A DNA stretch of 64,000 bases, from the NCBI RefSeq assembly GCF_000690055.1, contig NZ_JJNZ01000013.1:43035-107034 (forward strand), written 5' to 3'. Of this stretch, positions 46,446 to 54,285 are shown piece by piece; position 1 is the stretch's first letter; every line of letters begins with the position of its first letter. The translations under genes and the position numbers were made by a program. The notes below the pieces were generated by a model that was given only the letters and a program-made list of their open reading frames with translations, ran no database searches and was not told where the DNA came from. The DNA comes from Pseudoalteromonas fuliginea. Lineage in GTDB: Bacteria; Pseudomonadota; Gammaproteobacteria; Enterobacterales; Alteromonadaceae.

Positions 46446-46955
46446 ATTTAGACGGTATAAGCCACATTCATTAGCCCATTTTTCAATTTTTTCTGCGTGT
46501 TTAGGATTACGTAAATAGAAAACATTAGTGTCGTCCCAGCTTTCAAAATATACAGCCTCCAACTCAGGCAGCATCACTTTATAAAAATGACTACTATCTA
46601 CATTATGTGGAGCGCACATTAGGTAAGCTTCTTTAGCAGCGTCCGAGGTAAATTTGCGAAACTGTGGTTTAGCTGAACTCCAACGACCTTTAAATGTAAA
46701 GTTTAGAACCTCAGTGTTGTCGATTAATTTTTTCGCAAATTTAACGAATTTTGCATCTCTACTTTGTTGCTCCTCATCAGCAACATCAGATAAGTATTTA
46801 ATTGAGTCTTCTGCTCCCAACCAACGATCGAAAACCGAAACCGCCATGTAAGTATATGCATCAGTATCTTCTACAGCATACAACTTATCAAGATCTGGAT
46901 ACTTTTCTCGCAAGTCTATTTGAGATTGTATATCCAATGCCAGAAATTTACGCAT
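46440..46955 (-). CDS. Hypothetical protein in a cassette
   Basis: The 171-residue soluble protein has SD AAGGA before the ATG. It is rich in aromatic and acidic residues (YTYMAVSVFDRWLGAEDS, NFTFKGRWSSAKPQF, VYFESWDDTNVFYLRNPKHA). I do not recognise a family. Its stop codon sits in the left box of attC-like site 2, so its coordinates fit a complete cassette gene. Confidence 0.7.
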   Translation of the reverse strand: MRKFLALDIQSQIDLREKYPDLDKLYAVEDTDAYTYMAVSVFDRWLGAEDSIKYLSDVADEEQQSRDAKFVKFAKKLIDNTEVLNFTFKGRWSSAKPQFRKFTSDAAKEAYLMCAPHNVDSSHFYKVMLPELEAVYFESWDDTNVFYLRNPKHAEKIEKWANECGLYRLNR

Positions 46956-46968
46956 ATCTTCCTTGGTA

Positions 46969-46996
46969 ACTTAACGAGCCTGTAGATTAACTCGTT
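46969..46996. other. Inverted repeat upstream of the 171-residue gene, possible attC remnant or terminator
   Basis: AACGAG and CTCGTT pair around a 12-nt loop; on the plus strand a T run follows, and on the minus strand the end reads CTCGTTAAGT, containing GTTAAGT, which fits GTTRRRY. It could be the right arm of a damaged attC, or a terminator. Confidence 0.4.
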
Positions 46997-47361
46997 TTTT
47001 AATTTTTTTATTGATAAATAAACCATAGCTGAGTTCCTATTTTGGTTCAATTGATTACTGTATTTTTACGTAGAATATTGAAGTGTTTGATATTGTTTTA
47101 ATTAGCGTTTTGGAAGGGGGGACGGGTGTTTGAGTGGCTTTTATTTAGGGTAAAATGGCTTATCCTTCTTAATGCATCGTGTTTTGCAGCTTTTCTATAT
47201 TATGAACAAGGCAATACAGTTGCCGCAGCGTGAAGTAAGGCATTCACTTTCATTTGACCCCGTAAGGTCAATTTATTCATACCTTTGTTCACTGTAATGT
47301 TCCGCTTTTTATTTAAAGGAAAGTCGGTTCAAGGTAATTAGGATGGGTGTCATCCTAATTT

Positions 47362-47429
47362 CTGCCCATTGCGGACCCGCATGATGGGTGTTGTGGGGGC
47401 TGGAGGTTAGAGACCTCCGGCTACCCGAT
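47362..47429 (+). mobile_element. 3' end of a group II intron (domains V and VI), remnant
   Basis: CTGCCCAT-TGCGGACCCGCATG-ATGGG folds as a domain V-like hairpin (CCCAT with ATGGG, TGCG with CGCA, loop GACC). It is directly followed by a domain VI-like hairpin (GGAGGT-TAGAG-ACCTCC) whose right arm carries an unpaired A in GGCTACCC, the usual branch-point setting, and ends CCCGAT, a typical intron 3' end. A perfect 9-bp hairpin (AATTAGGAT/ATCCTAATT) lies just before. No reverse transcriptase frame and no GTGYG 5' end are present, so only the end survives. The intron end meets the DUF4062 stop codon. Confidence 0.6.
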
Positions 47430-48385
47430 TAAGTTCTATTTTTTAAGATTTGCTTCTTTTCAATATAAGCTAAGAATTCTTGCCCTTGCTTAGTTAGAGA
47501 AAAACGACGATATTTTACAGATGCGACTTTTTCATTTATTACGAGATTATGTATTTGTAACTTAGGAAGTATATTTTGATAAACAAACATGGTTAAATCA
47601 TCAGTACCATGCTGATTTGTAACACCTGTAATTAGATGATCTTTTAGCCACATCAGCGCAGCGAACAAATTCATTTTAGGCTGTTCCATAGCCTTCGGAA
47701 AATCAATTTCAATTGATTTCAAGATCAAAGCCAACTCTTCATTTGACGAATCTTCCTTAGATGATGGTGCATTTTTAAGCTTGTCTTGAAGAGAGCCCAT
47801 CTCATTTGTCAGTTCTCTATTTTCTTTAGTTAATCGTGTTATTTCATCAACCAAGCTTTTCGTATCTGGTACTTCTGCGCCTGATATCCAACCGTCTAAT
47901 TCTCTAGTTGCAGCAATCTCAGGTAAACTTTCCAGAACACATAATCGAATATCTTTTTCATCTTCGTAAAATGATGACATATTAGATAATACTTTTTGTT
48001 TAAATGCTTTCAATTCGACTGGATGATCTTTTTCGAAAACAGAAGCACCAACTTTTTTAATTTTTTCATCTAACGCATTATCGTTTATAACAACTGCGAA
48101 TAATGGTTTCCCTATATCTAAAGCATAATTGTATTCTAACTCTGTATAACTTAAACCACTGTCTGGCTCAACACTTCCATATCTTCCACCTAAAATTAAC
48201 ATATAAACATCTGATTCATCGATCCAACGCTTAATAATACTCCATTGGCTTTGATCTCCGGCTGTAAATAATTCCATCCCAGCAGGTATATGTCCTGATT
48301 TCAAAATTGCGGACACAGCGGCTTGTCTTTCAGGAACTAAATCTAAATAGGTTGATGAGACGAATACTTGTAATCTTTTTTTCAT
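47429..48385 (-). CDS. DUF4062 protein with coiled coil and C-terminal helical domain
   Basis: ATG at 48385 is chosen (MKKRLQVFVSSTYLDLVPER); the frame is open to a GTG at 48403. Residues 1-105 form a DUF4062 domain (VFVSSTYLDL, GGRYGSVEPDSGLSYTELEY), a flavodoxin/TIR-like fold common in NLR-like and antiphage proteins. A coiled coil follows (EITRLTKENRELTNEMGSLQ, about 185-205) and then a probable winged-helix-like C-terminal domain (LSLTKQGQEFLAYIEK-like ending). The role is unknown; defence or signalling is an inference from the family. It lies between an attC-like site and an intron remnant. Confidence 0.8.
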   Translation of the reverse strand: MKKRLQVFVSSTYLDLVPERQAAVSAILKSGHIPAGMELFTAGDQSQWSIIKRWIDESDVYMLILGGRYGSVEPDSGLSYTELEYNYALDIGKPLFAVVINDNALDEKIKKVGASVFEKDHPVELKAFKQKVLSNMSSFYEDEKDIRLCVLESLPEIAATRELDGWISGAEVPDTKSLVDEITRLTKENRELTNEMGSLQDKLKNAPSSKEDSSNEELALILKSIEIDFPKAMEQPKMNLFAALMWLKDHLITGVTNQHGTDDLTMFVYQNILPKLQIHNLVINEKVASVKYRRFSLTKQGQEFLAYIEKKQILKNRT

Positions 48386-48404
48386 TAATTTCTCTTTAAA
48401 CACA

Positions 48405-48485
48405 GAAGGTAGATAGCAACACGGGCACTTAACACTTTAGTATTTATGCAACACGTAGTTTGTGTTGCATAATCGCTTGTTGGAC
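48405..48485 (-). other. attC-like integron recombination site 3
   Basis: Minus strand: GTCCAAC (perfect RYYYAAC), AAGCGAT, a 10-bp perfect arm TATGCAACAC, short loop, GTGTTGCATA, then AAGTGCCCGTGTTGCT. The right box (GTTGCTA) departs from GTTRRRY. It lies directly upstream of the DUF4062 gene, in the position expected for the attC of a preceding cassette. Confidence 0.55.
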
Positions 48486-48970
48486 TGAGGCGCTACCTGC
48501 TCGGTGTGTTCGCGTTGGTATTGTTTATGCTATGGACTTTACTTATAAAGAAAGGCTTTTTATGGCCTAACCGATATTTAGCCAATTTCATTGACGTGTA
48601 TATCGTATCTAAGCTATCCCTGCGTTACTCAGCGTTTATTATGTCCCCATTAAACCTAATATTTAACTGTTAAGCAATGATATTTTCACCACGCACAGTC
48701 GCTACTAACCTGAGCAATTAAGCAGGTTAACTCATTGATTCTATTCAGCAGGCTCGCCCACTAACTCGTTCGCTCTGTTGTAAGAATTGCTGTTTCCGAC
48801 GCTGATATACCAATAAATCGTAAGTAACTGCTTTAATTACACTTGCTTGTGTAAGCATATTATAAAGGGTGGTTTAGGGATGGTGGAAGCTGTAAAAAAC
48901 GAGGTCATAAATTATTTACTAAACGCGTCTTCCTGCTTTTGAAACAGGGCTGACACGTTTAAGTATACTT
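48486..48970. other. About 485 bp to the right of attC-like site 3; no gene identified
   Basis: A minus-strand frame of 32 codons (48493-48591) ends just before the attC-like site, but it has no convincing ribosome-binding site. Nothing else coding-like is seen. This could be a cassette whose gene has decayed. Confidence 0.35.
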
Positions 48971-49132
48971 ATACCAGTCGACTTAAATATTTAGCCTTTC
49001 TAGCGTGCTAAATAAAGCGTTAACGGCGTTATAAATTTCTCATGTAGAACAACTACATGTCGAAATTTATGCCTTGTTATCACTCTATTTATCCGTCGCT
49101 ATAAATGTCTAATAACTTAATACGATTGGTAT
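48971..49132. mobile_element. Fold-back (MITE-like) element, 162 bp
   Basis: The ends ATACCAGTCGACTTAAATAT and, as reverse complement, ATACCAATCGTATTAAGTTA are related 24-bp terminal inverted repeats. The interior also pairs arm to arm (AAATTT...CATGTAG, loop AACAA, CTACATG...AAATTTAT), so the whole element folds into one long imperfect hairpin. It contains no gene. Its right end overlaps the last codon of the DUF6435 gene. Confidence 0.75.
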
Positions 49133-49311
49133 TATTTGGCTTTTTTAGCCTCTAGAGTTTCTATTTCACTCCAGATTTTTTCGGCTTCTGCGCTTAACAT
49201 TGCAAAGCTTTTAATGTCGCCTTTTCTTTGTGCCTGCATGCCTTGCTCTAGTATTACGTCGTATTCTTTACGCAGTTTTTTTACGGGATCAGGCTTTAAA
49301 AATGAAAACAT
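49132..49311 (-). CDS. DUF6435 family small protein
   Basis: ATG at 49311 opens a 59-codon frame: FSFLKPDPVKKLRKEYDVIL, then EQGMQAQRKGDIKSFAMLSA and EAEKIWSEIETLEAKKAK. This helical, charged pattern with the QRxGDIxxFxxLxAEAExIW core is that of DUF6435, a small cytoplasmic protein of unknown role common in marine gammaproteobacteria. The plus-strand frame over the same bases has no such pattern. Confidence 0.8.
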   Translation of the reverse strand: MFSFLKPDPVKKLRKEYDVILEQGMQAQRKGDIKSFAMLSAEAEKIWSEIETLEAKKAK

Positions 49312-49388
49312 TAGTATTCTCTTAATTTATTAAGTTATATGTAATTAGTGTACGCATTAATGGGCTTAATAGTTCTTTGTTTGGTGAA

Positions 49389-49423
49389 AATGTTTACTTT
49401 GCGCTTTAAAAGCGCAAAGTAAA
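49389..49423 (-). terminator. Perfect 17-bp palindrome downstream of the sugar dehydrogenase gene
   Basis: TGTTTACTTTGCGCTTT and its exact reverse complement flank a single A. It lies 53 bp after the minus-strand stop at 49477 and is followed on that strand by TTTTC, so it may end that transcript. The loop is too small for an ideal hairpin; a symmetric protein-binding site is an alternative. Confidence 0.55.
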
Positions 49424-49476
49424 CACGGTGTAATTATTAACGTACTGTGTGCTAGTTCTGGTTCTAGTGCTAATGT

Positions 49477-50652
49477 TTACATTTCTGGCTCTAGGCGTTT
49501 AATACCTTGCCCATCAATACCTAAATAAATAAAACCATTACTGCTTTGGGCTAAGCTGCGTACTCTGCCAATTCCATCGAGTATTTTATATTGCTTAACA
49601 ACCTTACCTTTTGAGAGCTCTAGTGCGCTAATGAATGCAAATTTCATTGATGCTAGTAATAGCTTACCTTTAAGCTTTGGGTATTTATCACTCGTTACAT
49701 ACAACATATCGGATGGCGCAATAGAAGGGGTCCAGTGTAATGCGGGCGATTGCATGCCGTCTTTTTCTTTAAGGTCGGTAAACTTGGTACCGCTGTAGTT
49801 AACGCCATAGCTTACTAAAGGCCATCCGTAGTTAGCGCCTTTTTTTATTATATTAAGTTCATCGCCGCCGCGTGGTCCGTGCTCGTGAGACCATAAAATA
49901 TTGTTTTGATTATTAAACCACATGCCTTGTGGATTACGGTGCCCATAAGACCATGCCGCATGTTTTGCATCTTTTTGTTTAACAAACGGATTGTCGCTTG
50001 GGATATTACCGTTTTCGTGTAAGCGATAAATTTTACCGCCATCACGCGTGAGATCTTGCGGGTTTATGTCGCGCGAGCCGCGATCGCCAATTGAAAAATA
50101 AACATAACCTTCATTATCAAACACAATACGGCTGCCGTAGTGCTGGCCTTTGGTACTATTATGCTCGCCTTTGTATAGCAATTGCTGATCAGACAGCTGC
50201 GTATGATCGCTATTTAGCTTGGCGCGCATTAAGGCGGTGTTACTTCCGCTTCCTTTGCCCTCACTACTTGAGTAACTAAAGTACAGCCATTGGTTTTGCT
50301 TACTATCGGTGTGTAGTGATAAATCAAGCAATCCACCTTGGCCATTAGCATCAATGTCGGGAAGCCCTGAAACCTTAGTTAATTTAGTGGTATTTTTAGG
50401 TAATAAAAATAACGCTCCGCTGCGCTCAGATATTAGTAAATCACCATTAGCTAAAGGCTCAATAGCCCAAGGTATAACCACACCTTCTGCCGCTGTTATT
50501 GCGTTAACGCTAAGCGATAAAGTATCTAGCTGTTTATAATTTTTTACGTAATCGCTTTTTGCATGCGCGGGTGCGTTAGTAGCAAATATAGCAACGGCTA
50601 AGCCTGCATTTATTAGTTTAGGGTGAGTGTTATGTGACCTTAAATTTATCAT
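49477..50652 (-). CDS. PQQ-dependent soluble aldose sugar dehydrogenase (YliI/Asd-like)
   Basis: The start at 50652 (MINLRSHNTHPKLINAGLAV) gives a signal peptide ending APAHA and has GGAAG upstream; the frame is open to 50994 but the extra part looks non-coding. The protein of about 391 residues is a six-bladed beta-propeller of the GSDH family: PWAIEPLANGDLLISER, GGLLDLSLH, GDRGSRD, YGHRNPQG and EHGPRGGDELN. It would oxidise sugars in the periplasm using PQQ. No PQQ synthesis genes are in view. Confidence 0.88.
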   Translation of the reverse strand: MINLRSHNTHPKLINAGLAVAIFATNAPAHAKSDYVKNYKQLDTLSLSVNAITAAEGVVIPWAIEPLANGDLLISERSGALFLLPKNTTKLTKVSGLPDIDANGQGGLLDLSLHTDSKQNQWLYFSYSSSEGKGSGSNTALMRAKLNSDHTQLSDQQLLYKGEHNSTKGQHYGSRIVFDNEGYVYFSIGDRGSRDINPQDLTRDGGKIYRLHENGNIPSDNPFVKQKDAKHAAWSYGHRNPQGMWFNNQNNILWSHEHGPRGGDELNIIKKGANYGWPLVSYGVNYSGTKFTDLKEKDGMQSPALHWTPSIAPSDMLYVTSDKYPKLKGKLLLASMKFAFISALELSKGKVVKQYKILDGIGRVRSLAQSSNGFIYLGIDGQGIKRLEPEM

Positions 50653-50918
50653 TATGGCTTCCAAAATTAATCCAATCTTACATAACCTTATCATGGCATA
50701 AATAAATTTGTTAAGTGTTGAGTTGAATGAAAAATGCACACTTATATATTTTAAAATTACTTCTTCACAGGAAATTGTTTTAGCAAATTGCGCTAATAAA
50801 AATTGAATAATTACTCTATTGGGGTTGAAAACTAAAAATTTCAGCGTACACTTGTGCGCTGAAGTTTGGGCGTACACGTGTAAGTTCAAAGTAATTAAGA
50901 TTTGATAGAGATTTAACC

Positions 50919-51962
50919 ATGATGACTCAAGTATTAAACCAATTTTCAAAATGGTTTTTACACCATCAAAGTTTTGCAGGCTACATAGAGCCAATAATGC
51001 AGGTGTTTAAACCTGCGTGGCGTGCAGGGCAGTTTAGAGCGCAAGTAGTTAGTACCGCTGTGCTTGATGGCGGTTTTTTAAGTGTGCAACTTAAGCCAAG
51101 CAAACAATGGCAGGCACATACGTCAGGGCAGCATATAAGTTTAACGGTTGAAATTAATGGGCGATTATTAACACGCGTTTTTACCGTGGCCTCAAGCGCT
51201 CAGCAATTTAAAAATACAGGTTTGGTGCGCTTACTAATCAAAACAAATGCGCAAGGGCGCTTTACAGGCTTACTCAGCAGTGCATTAAAAGCGGGGTTGT
51301 GGTGCAATATTTCTGCGCCAAGCGGCGACTTTGTTTTTAAAAACACACACACGCCAGCCACTTTTATTGCAGGCGGCTCGGGTATAACACCTATGCTGGC
51401 TATGCTTGATGATTACTTAAGCCAAACTACGCAAAAAGTGTCGTTAGTGTATTACGCAAAAGCCACTGAGCATCAATGTGTTGATGAGCTAAGTGAGTTG
51501 GCAGCGCAATTTGAGCATTTTTCGTTTTTATTATTAACGCGTGAGCAATCAAGCGATATAACCAGCAATATTAAGCCGTGGGAAAACCCAGACATTTACT
51601 GCTGTGGCCCTGCAGCATTTATGCAAACGGTGAGCGATTTTGCTAAAACGCATAAGCTAAATTACTACCAAGAGGCCTTTGGTTTGGCGCTGCCTACCTT
51701 AAACGACGACAGCCAATTTAATGTAAAAATTAACGCTAGTGCCCATGTTGTATCGGGCAACGATGTTTTACTGACTCAGTTTGAAGAAAAAAAGCTCCCC
51801 GTTAAACGCGGTTGCGGTATTGGTATTTGCCATCAATGCCAATGTATTAAAAAGTCAGGCGTGGTACGTAATTTAAAAACAGGTGAATTGAGTGACAACG
51901 GCGAGCAATTAATACAACTTTGCGTAAGCCAACCTGTTAGTGATTTGGAGTTACAATTATGA
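50919..51962 (+). CDS. Ferredoxin-NADP reductase-like protein with C-terminal 2Fe-2S domain
   Basis: The 347-residue protein has a FAD-binding barrel (LLTRVFTVASS), an NAD(P) domain (FIAGGSGITPMLAML, YCCGPAAFM) and a plant-type 2Fe-2S ferredoxin domain at the C-terminus (KRGCGIGICHQCQC and a later LCVSQPV). It passes electrons from NAD(P)H to a partner; the desaturase gene overlapping its stop by 4 bp (ATGA) is the evident acceptor. Confidence 0.9.
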   Translation: MMTQVLNQFSKWFLHHQSFAGYIEPIMQVFKPAWRAGQFRAQVVSTAVLDGGFLSVQLKPSKQWQAHTSGQHISLTVEINGRLLTRVFTVASSAQQFKNTGLVRLLIKTNAQGRFTGLLSSALKAGLWCNISAPSGDFVFKNTHTPATFIAGGSGITPMLAMLDDYLSQTTQKVSLVYYAKATEHQCVDELSELAAQFEHFSFLLLTREQSSDITSNIKPWENPDIYCCGPAAFMQTVSDFAKTHKLNYYQEAFGLALPTLNDDSQFNVKINASAHVVSGNDVLLTQFEEKKLPVKRGCGIGICHQCQCIKKSGVVRNLKTGELSDNGEQLIQLCVSQPVSDLELQL

Positions 51963-53011
51963 AAAACATTAACTATGACATGCTCGCAAGCGAGCTAGAT
52001 GCCATTAAAATGGACACCCTTGGCAAAGTAGGCCAACAAGATGCCGACTATATTCGCTCTGTTGTGCGCAAACAGCGAGTGTGTGAATGGAGCGGGCGAA
52101 TTTTGCTAATGCTCGGTTTTATTCAACCATTATTGTGGGTTGCAGGTGTGTTGTTATTAGCGCTTGCTAAAATTTTAGACAATATGGAAATTGGCCACAA
52201 TGTAATGCATGGTCAATACGATTGGATGAACGACAAGCAACTCAACTCACAACATTATGAGTGGGACATAGCGTGCGATGGACAAAGTTGGCATCGCGTT
52301 CATAACTTTGAACACCATACGTATACTAATATTATTGGTAAAGACAGAGACTTTGGTTATGGCTTGTTGCGTTTAAGCGATGATTTTAAGTGGCGTTTTA
52401 AAAATGTATGGCAGTTTTTTACGTATATTAATTTAAGTGTGTTATTTCAGTGGGGCGTGTCGTATCACGAGTTAGCAGCAGAGCGTGTTTTTATTGGTAA
52501 AAAGAAAGAAAACCGCGAAGGGCTTGTTTCACACTCTACATTAAAGCATCGCTTTTTTAGTAAAGGCGCTCGCCAATTAATTAAAGATTATGCGATATTT
52601 CCGTTACTTGCAGGGCCTTTATTTTTATGGGTATTGGCGGGGAATTTAGTAGCAAACTTAATCCGTAATTTATGGACGTCGACCATAATATTTTGTGGTC
52701 ACTTTACTGAAGAAACGCAAACTTTTAAACAAGAAGACTGCGTAAACGAAACCCAAGGGCAGTGGTATTACCGCCAAGTATTGGGCTCGTCTAACATTAA
52801 AGGGTCGCATTGGTTTCATGTTTTAACAGGGCATTTGAGCTGCCAAATAGAGCATCACTTATTTCCAGATATGCCGTCTTCGCGCTATCAAGAAGTTGCA
52901 CCTCAAGTACAAGCCGTTTTGAAAAAACACGGCATTGATTACCATACAGGTAGCTTTTTTAAACAGTATACCTCGGTGTTAAAACGTATTATTAGGTATT
53001 CGTTCAAGTAA
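51959..53011 (+). CDS. Membrane fatty acid desaturase
   Basis: The 350-residue membrane protein has the three histidine boxes of acyl-lipid desaturases: HNVMHGQ (HxxxH), HRVHNFEHHTYTN (HxxxHH) and QIEHHLFPDM (QxxHH), with two paired hydrophobic segments. The di-iron site inserts a double bond into a fatty acyl chain, with electrons from the reductase gene with which it is translationally coupled. In cold-adapted marine bacteria such pairs maintain membrane fluidity. Confidence 0.92.
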   Translation: MKNINYDMLASELDAIKMDTLGKVGQQDADYIRSVVRKQRVCEWSGRILLMLGFIQPLLWVAGVLLLALAKILDNMEIGHNVMHGQYDWMNDKQLNSQHYEWDIACDGQSWHRVHNFEHHTYTNIIGKDRDFGYGLLRLSDDFKWRFKNVWQFFTYINLSVLFQWGVSYHELAAERVFIGKKKENREGLVSHSTLKHRFFSKGARQLIKDYAIFPLLAGPLFLWVLAGNLVANLIRNLWTSTIIFCGHFTEETQTFKQEDCVNETQGQWYYRQVLGSSNIKGSHWFHVLTGHLSCQIEHHLFPDMPSSRYQEVAPQVQAVLKKHGIDYHTGSFFKQYTSVLKRIIRYSFK

Positions 53012-53208
53012 ATTATTTACCTTTAAGAATCGGCTAGTGCAACTGCATTAGTCGATTTTTTTGTTTATAGCACCCAATGCGGTTGATTAGTAAACAGTAC
53101 TTGCAAAAATTTCTCATAGTTAATTAAAAAAGCCTTACTTTAGCTATGGTTAAATGGCGGGTGATTGTCATACAATGGGGGAAAATAGACCACACAAGAG
53201 AGATTAAA

Positions 53209-54204
53209 ATGGCCGCATTTGGTACCGTGTTTATGCCGCAGATGATTCAAGCGCGTTTTTCTGATAATAAATGGAGCGAAAGCTCAATTGTCCCTTCCGA
53301 TAAACTTGAACTTCATGCTGGTGCGCACGTTCTTCATTATTCAAGTACATGTTTTGAAGGCTTAAAAGCCTTTCGCCATGAAGATGGTTCTGTTTATCTT
53401 TTTAGAATGGATGCAAACATTGCACGCATGCAACAAAGCTCAGCGCTATTAAGCTTACCGAGTTTTGACAGCGATATGCTAAAAACGATGATTATCGATA
53501 TTATGCGCGAATACGCAGATGAAACGCCATTACCGCCGGGCTCTATGTATATTCGCCCAACACACATTGGTACTGAGGCGGCAATTGGTAAAGCAGCAGC
53601 GCCATCAATGAGCTCGCTTTTGTACACGTTACTATCGCCAGTGGGTGATTACTTTGCAGGTGGTGCAACTGCACTACGCGTACTACTTGAAGAAGATGGT
53701 ATGCGCTGCGCGCCGCACATGGGTATGGTAAAAAGTGGTGGTAACTACGCCAGTGCTCTAGCACCTATTAGTGCTGCACGAACTAAGTATCAAGCAGATC
53801 AAATTTTATTTTGCCCAGGTGGCGACGTACAAGAAACCGGTGCTGCTAACTTTATTTTAATTGATGGCAACGAAATTATTACTAAAGCGCTTGATAGCAC
53901 GTTTTTACATGGAGTAACGCGTAATAGTATTTTAACCATAGCCAAAGATTTAGGTATGACGGTAAGCGAGCGTAACTTTAGCGTTACTGAGCTATTAGAG
54001 CGTGCTGCTAAACCAGGTACTGAAGCGGCGCTTTCGGGCACTGCAGCTGTACTAACTGCTGTGGGGACGTTTATTCATAACGATAAAGAATACAAAGTAG
54101 GTACTGGCGAGCCAGGCCCAACGACTGCGCGCCTTCGCCAAGCATTGAACGATATTCAATGGGGTAAAAGCGAAGACAAACACGGCTGGTTAACTAAAAT
54201 CTAA
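53209..54204 (+). CDS. ilvE: Branched-chain amino acid aminotransferase
   Basis: The start at 53209 (MAAFGTVFMPQM) has AGAGAG upstream and fits family length; the frame is open from 53146. The protein of about 331 residues is a class IV PLP aminotransferase: HYSSTCFEGLKAFRHEDG, MYIRPTHIGTE, the lysine segment GMVKSGGNYASAL, QETGAANFILI and EAALSGTAAVLTAVG. It performs the last step of valine, leucine and isoleucine synthesis in the cytoplasm. It is monocistronic with its own terminator. Confidence 0.92.
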   Translation: MAAFGTVFMPQMIQARFSDNKWSESSIVPSDKLELHAGAHVLHYSSTCFEGLKAFRHEDGSVYLFRMDANIARMQQSSALLSLPSFDSDMLKTMIIDIMREYADETPLPPGSMYIRPTHIGTEAAIGKAAAPSMSSLLYTLLSPVGDYFAGGATALRVLLEEDGMRCAPHMGMVKSGGNYASALAPISAARTKYQADQILFCPGGDVQETGAANFILIDGNEIITKALDSTFLHGVTRNSILTIAKDLGMTVSERNFSVTELLERAAKPGTEAALSGTAAVLTAVGTFIHNDKEYKVGTGEPGPTTARLRQALNDIQWGKSEDKHGWLTKI

Positions 54205-54230
54205 TTATATATTTAATAGCAACTCGCGTT

Positions 54231-54256
54231 AAAAAGCCACCTAATCGGTGGCTTTT
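54231..54256 (+). terminator. Rho-independent terminator after ilvE
   Basis: AAAAAGCCACC, loop TAAT, CGGTGGCTTTT. Located between convergent ilvE and the TonB receptor, it is usable in both directions. Confidence 0.85.
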
Positions 54257-54285
54257 GTGTGTTTGGTTACTTTAAGCTGTGCTTA

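Noticed and set aside
47200..47280. Minus-strand 26-codon frame (MNKLTLRGQMKVNALLHAAA...)
   Set aside because: Protein-like composition and I have a sense of seeing it near mobile elements, but there is no SD and no family I can name; probably a fragment of the decayed element around the intron remnant.
48493..48591. Minus-strand 32-codon frame ending next to attC-like site 3
   Set aside because: Placement suits a cassette gene, but there is no ribosome-binding site and the composition is low in structure.
49136..49333. 65-codon plus-strand frame
   Set aside because: Antisense to the recognisable DUF6435 gene at 49132-49311.
50653..50994. N-terminal extension of the sugar dehydrogenase frame
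   Set aside because: A signal peptide and SD mark the start at 50652; the upstream part has no protein-like pattern and overlaps the divergent promoter.
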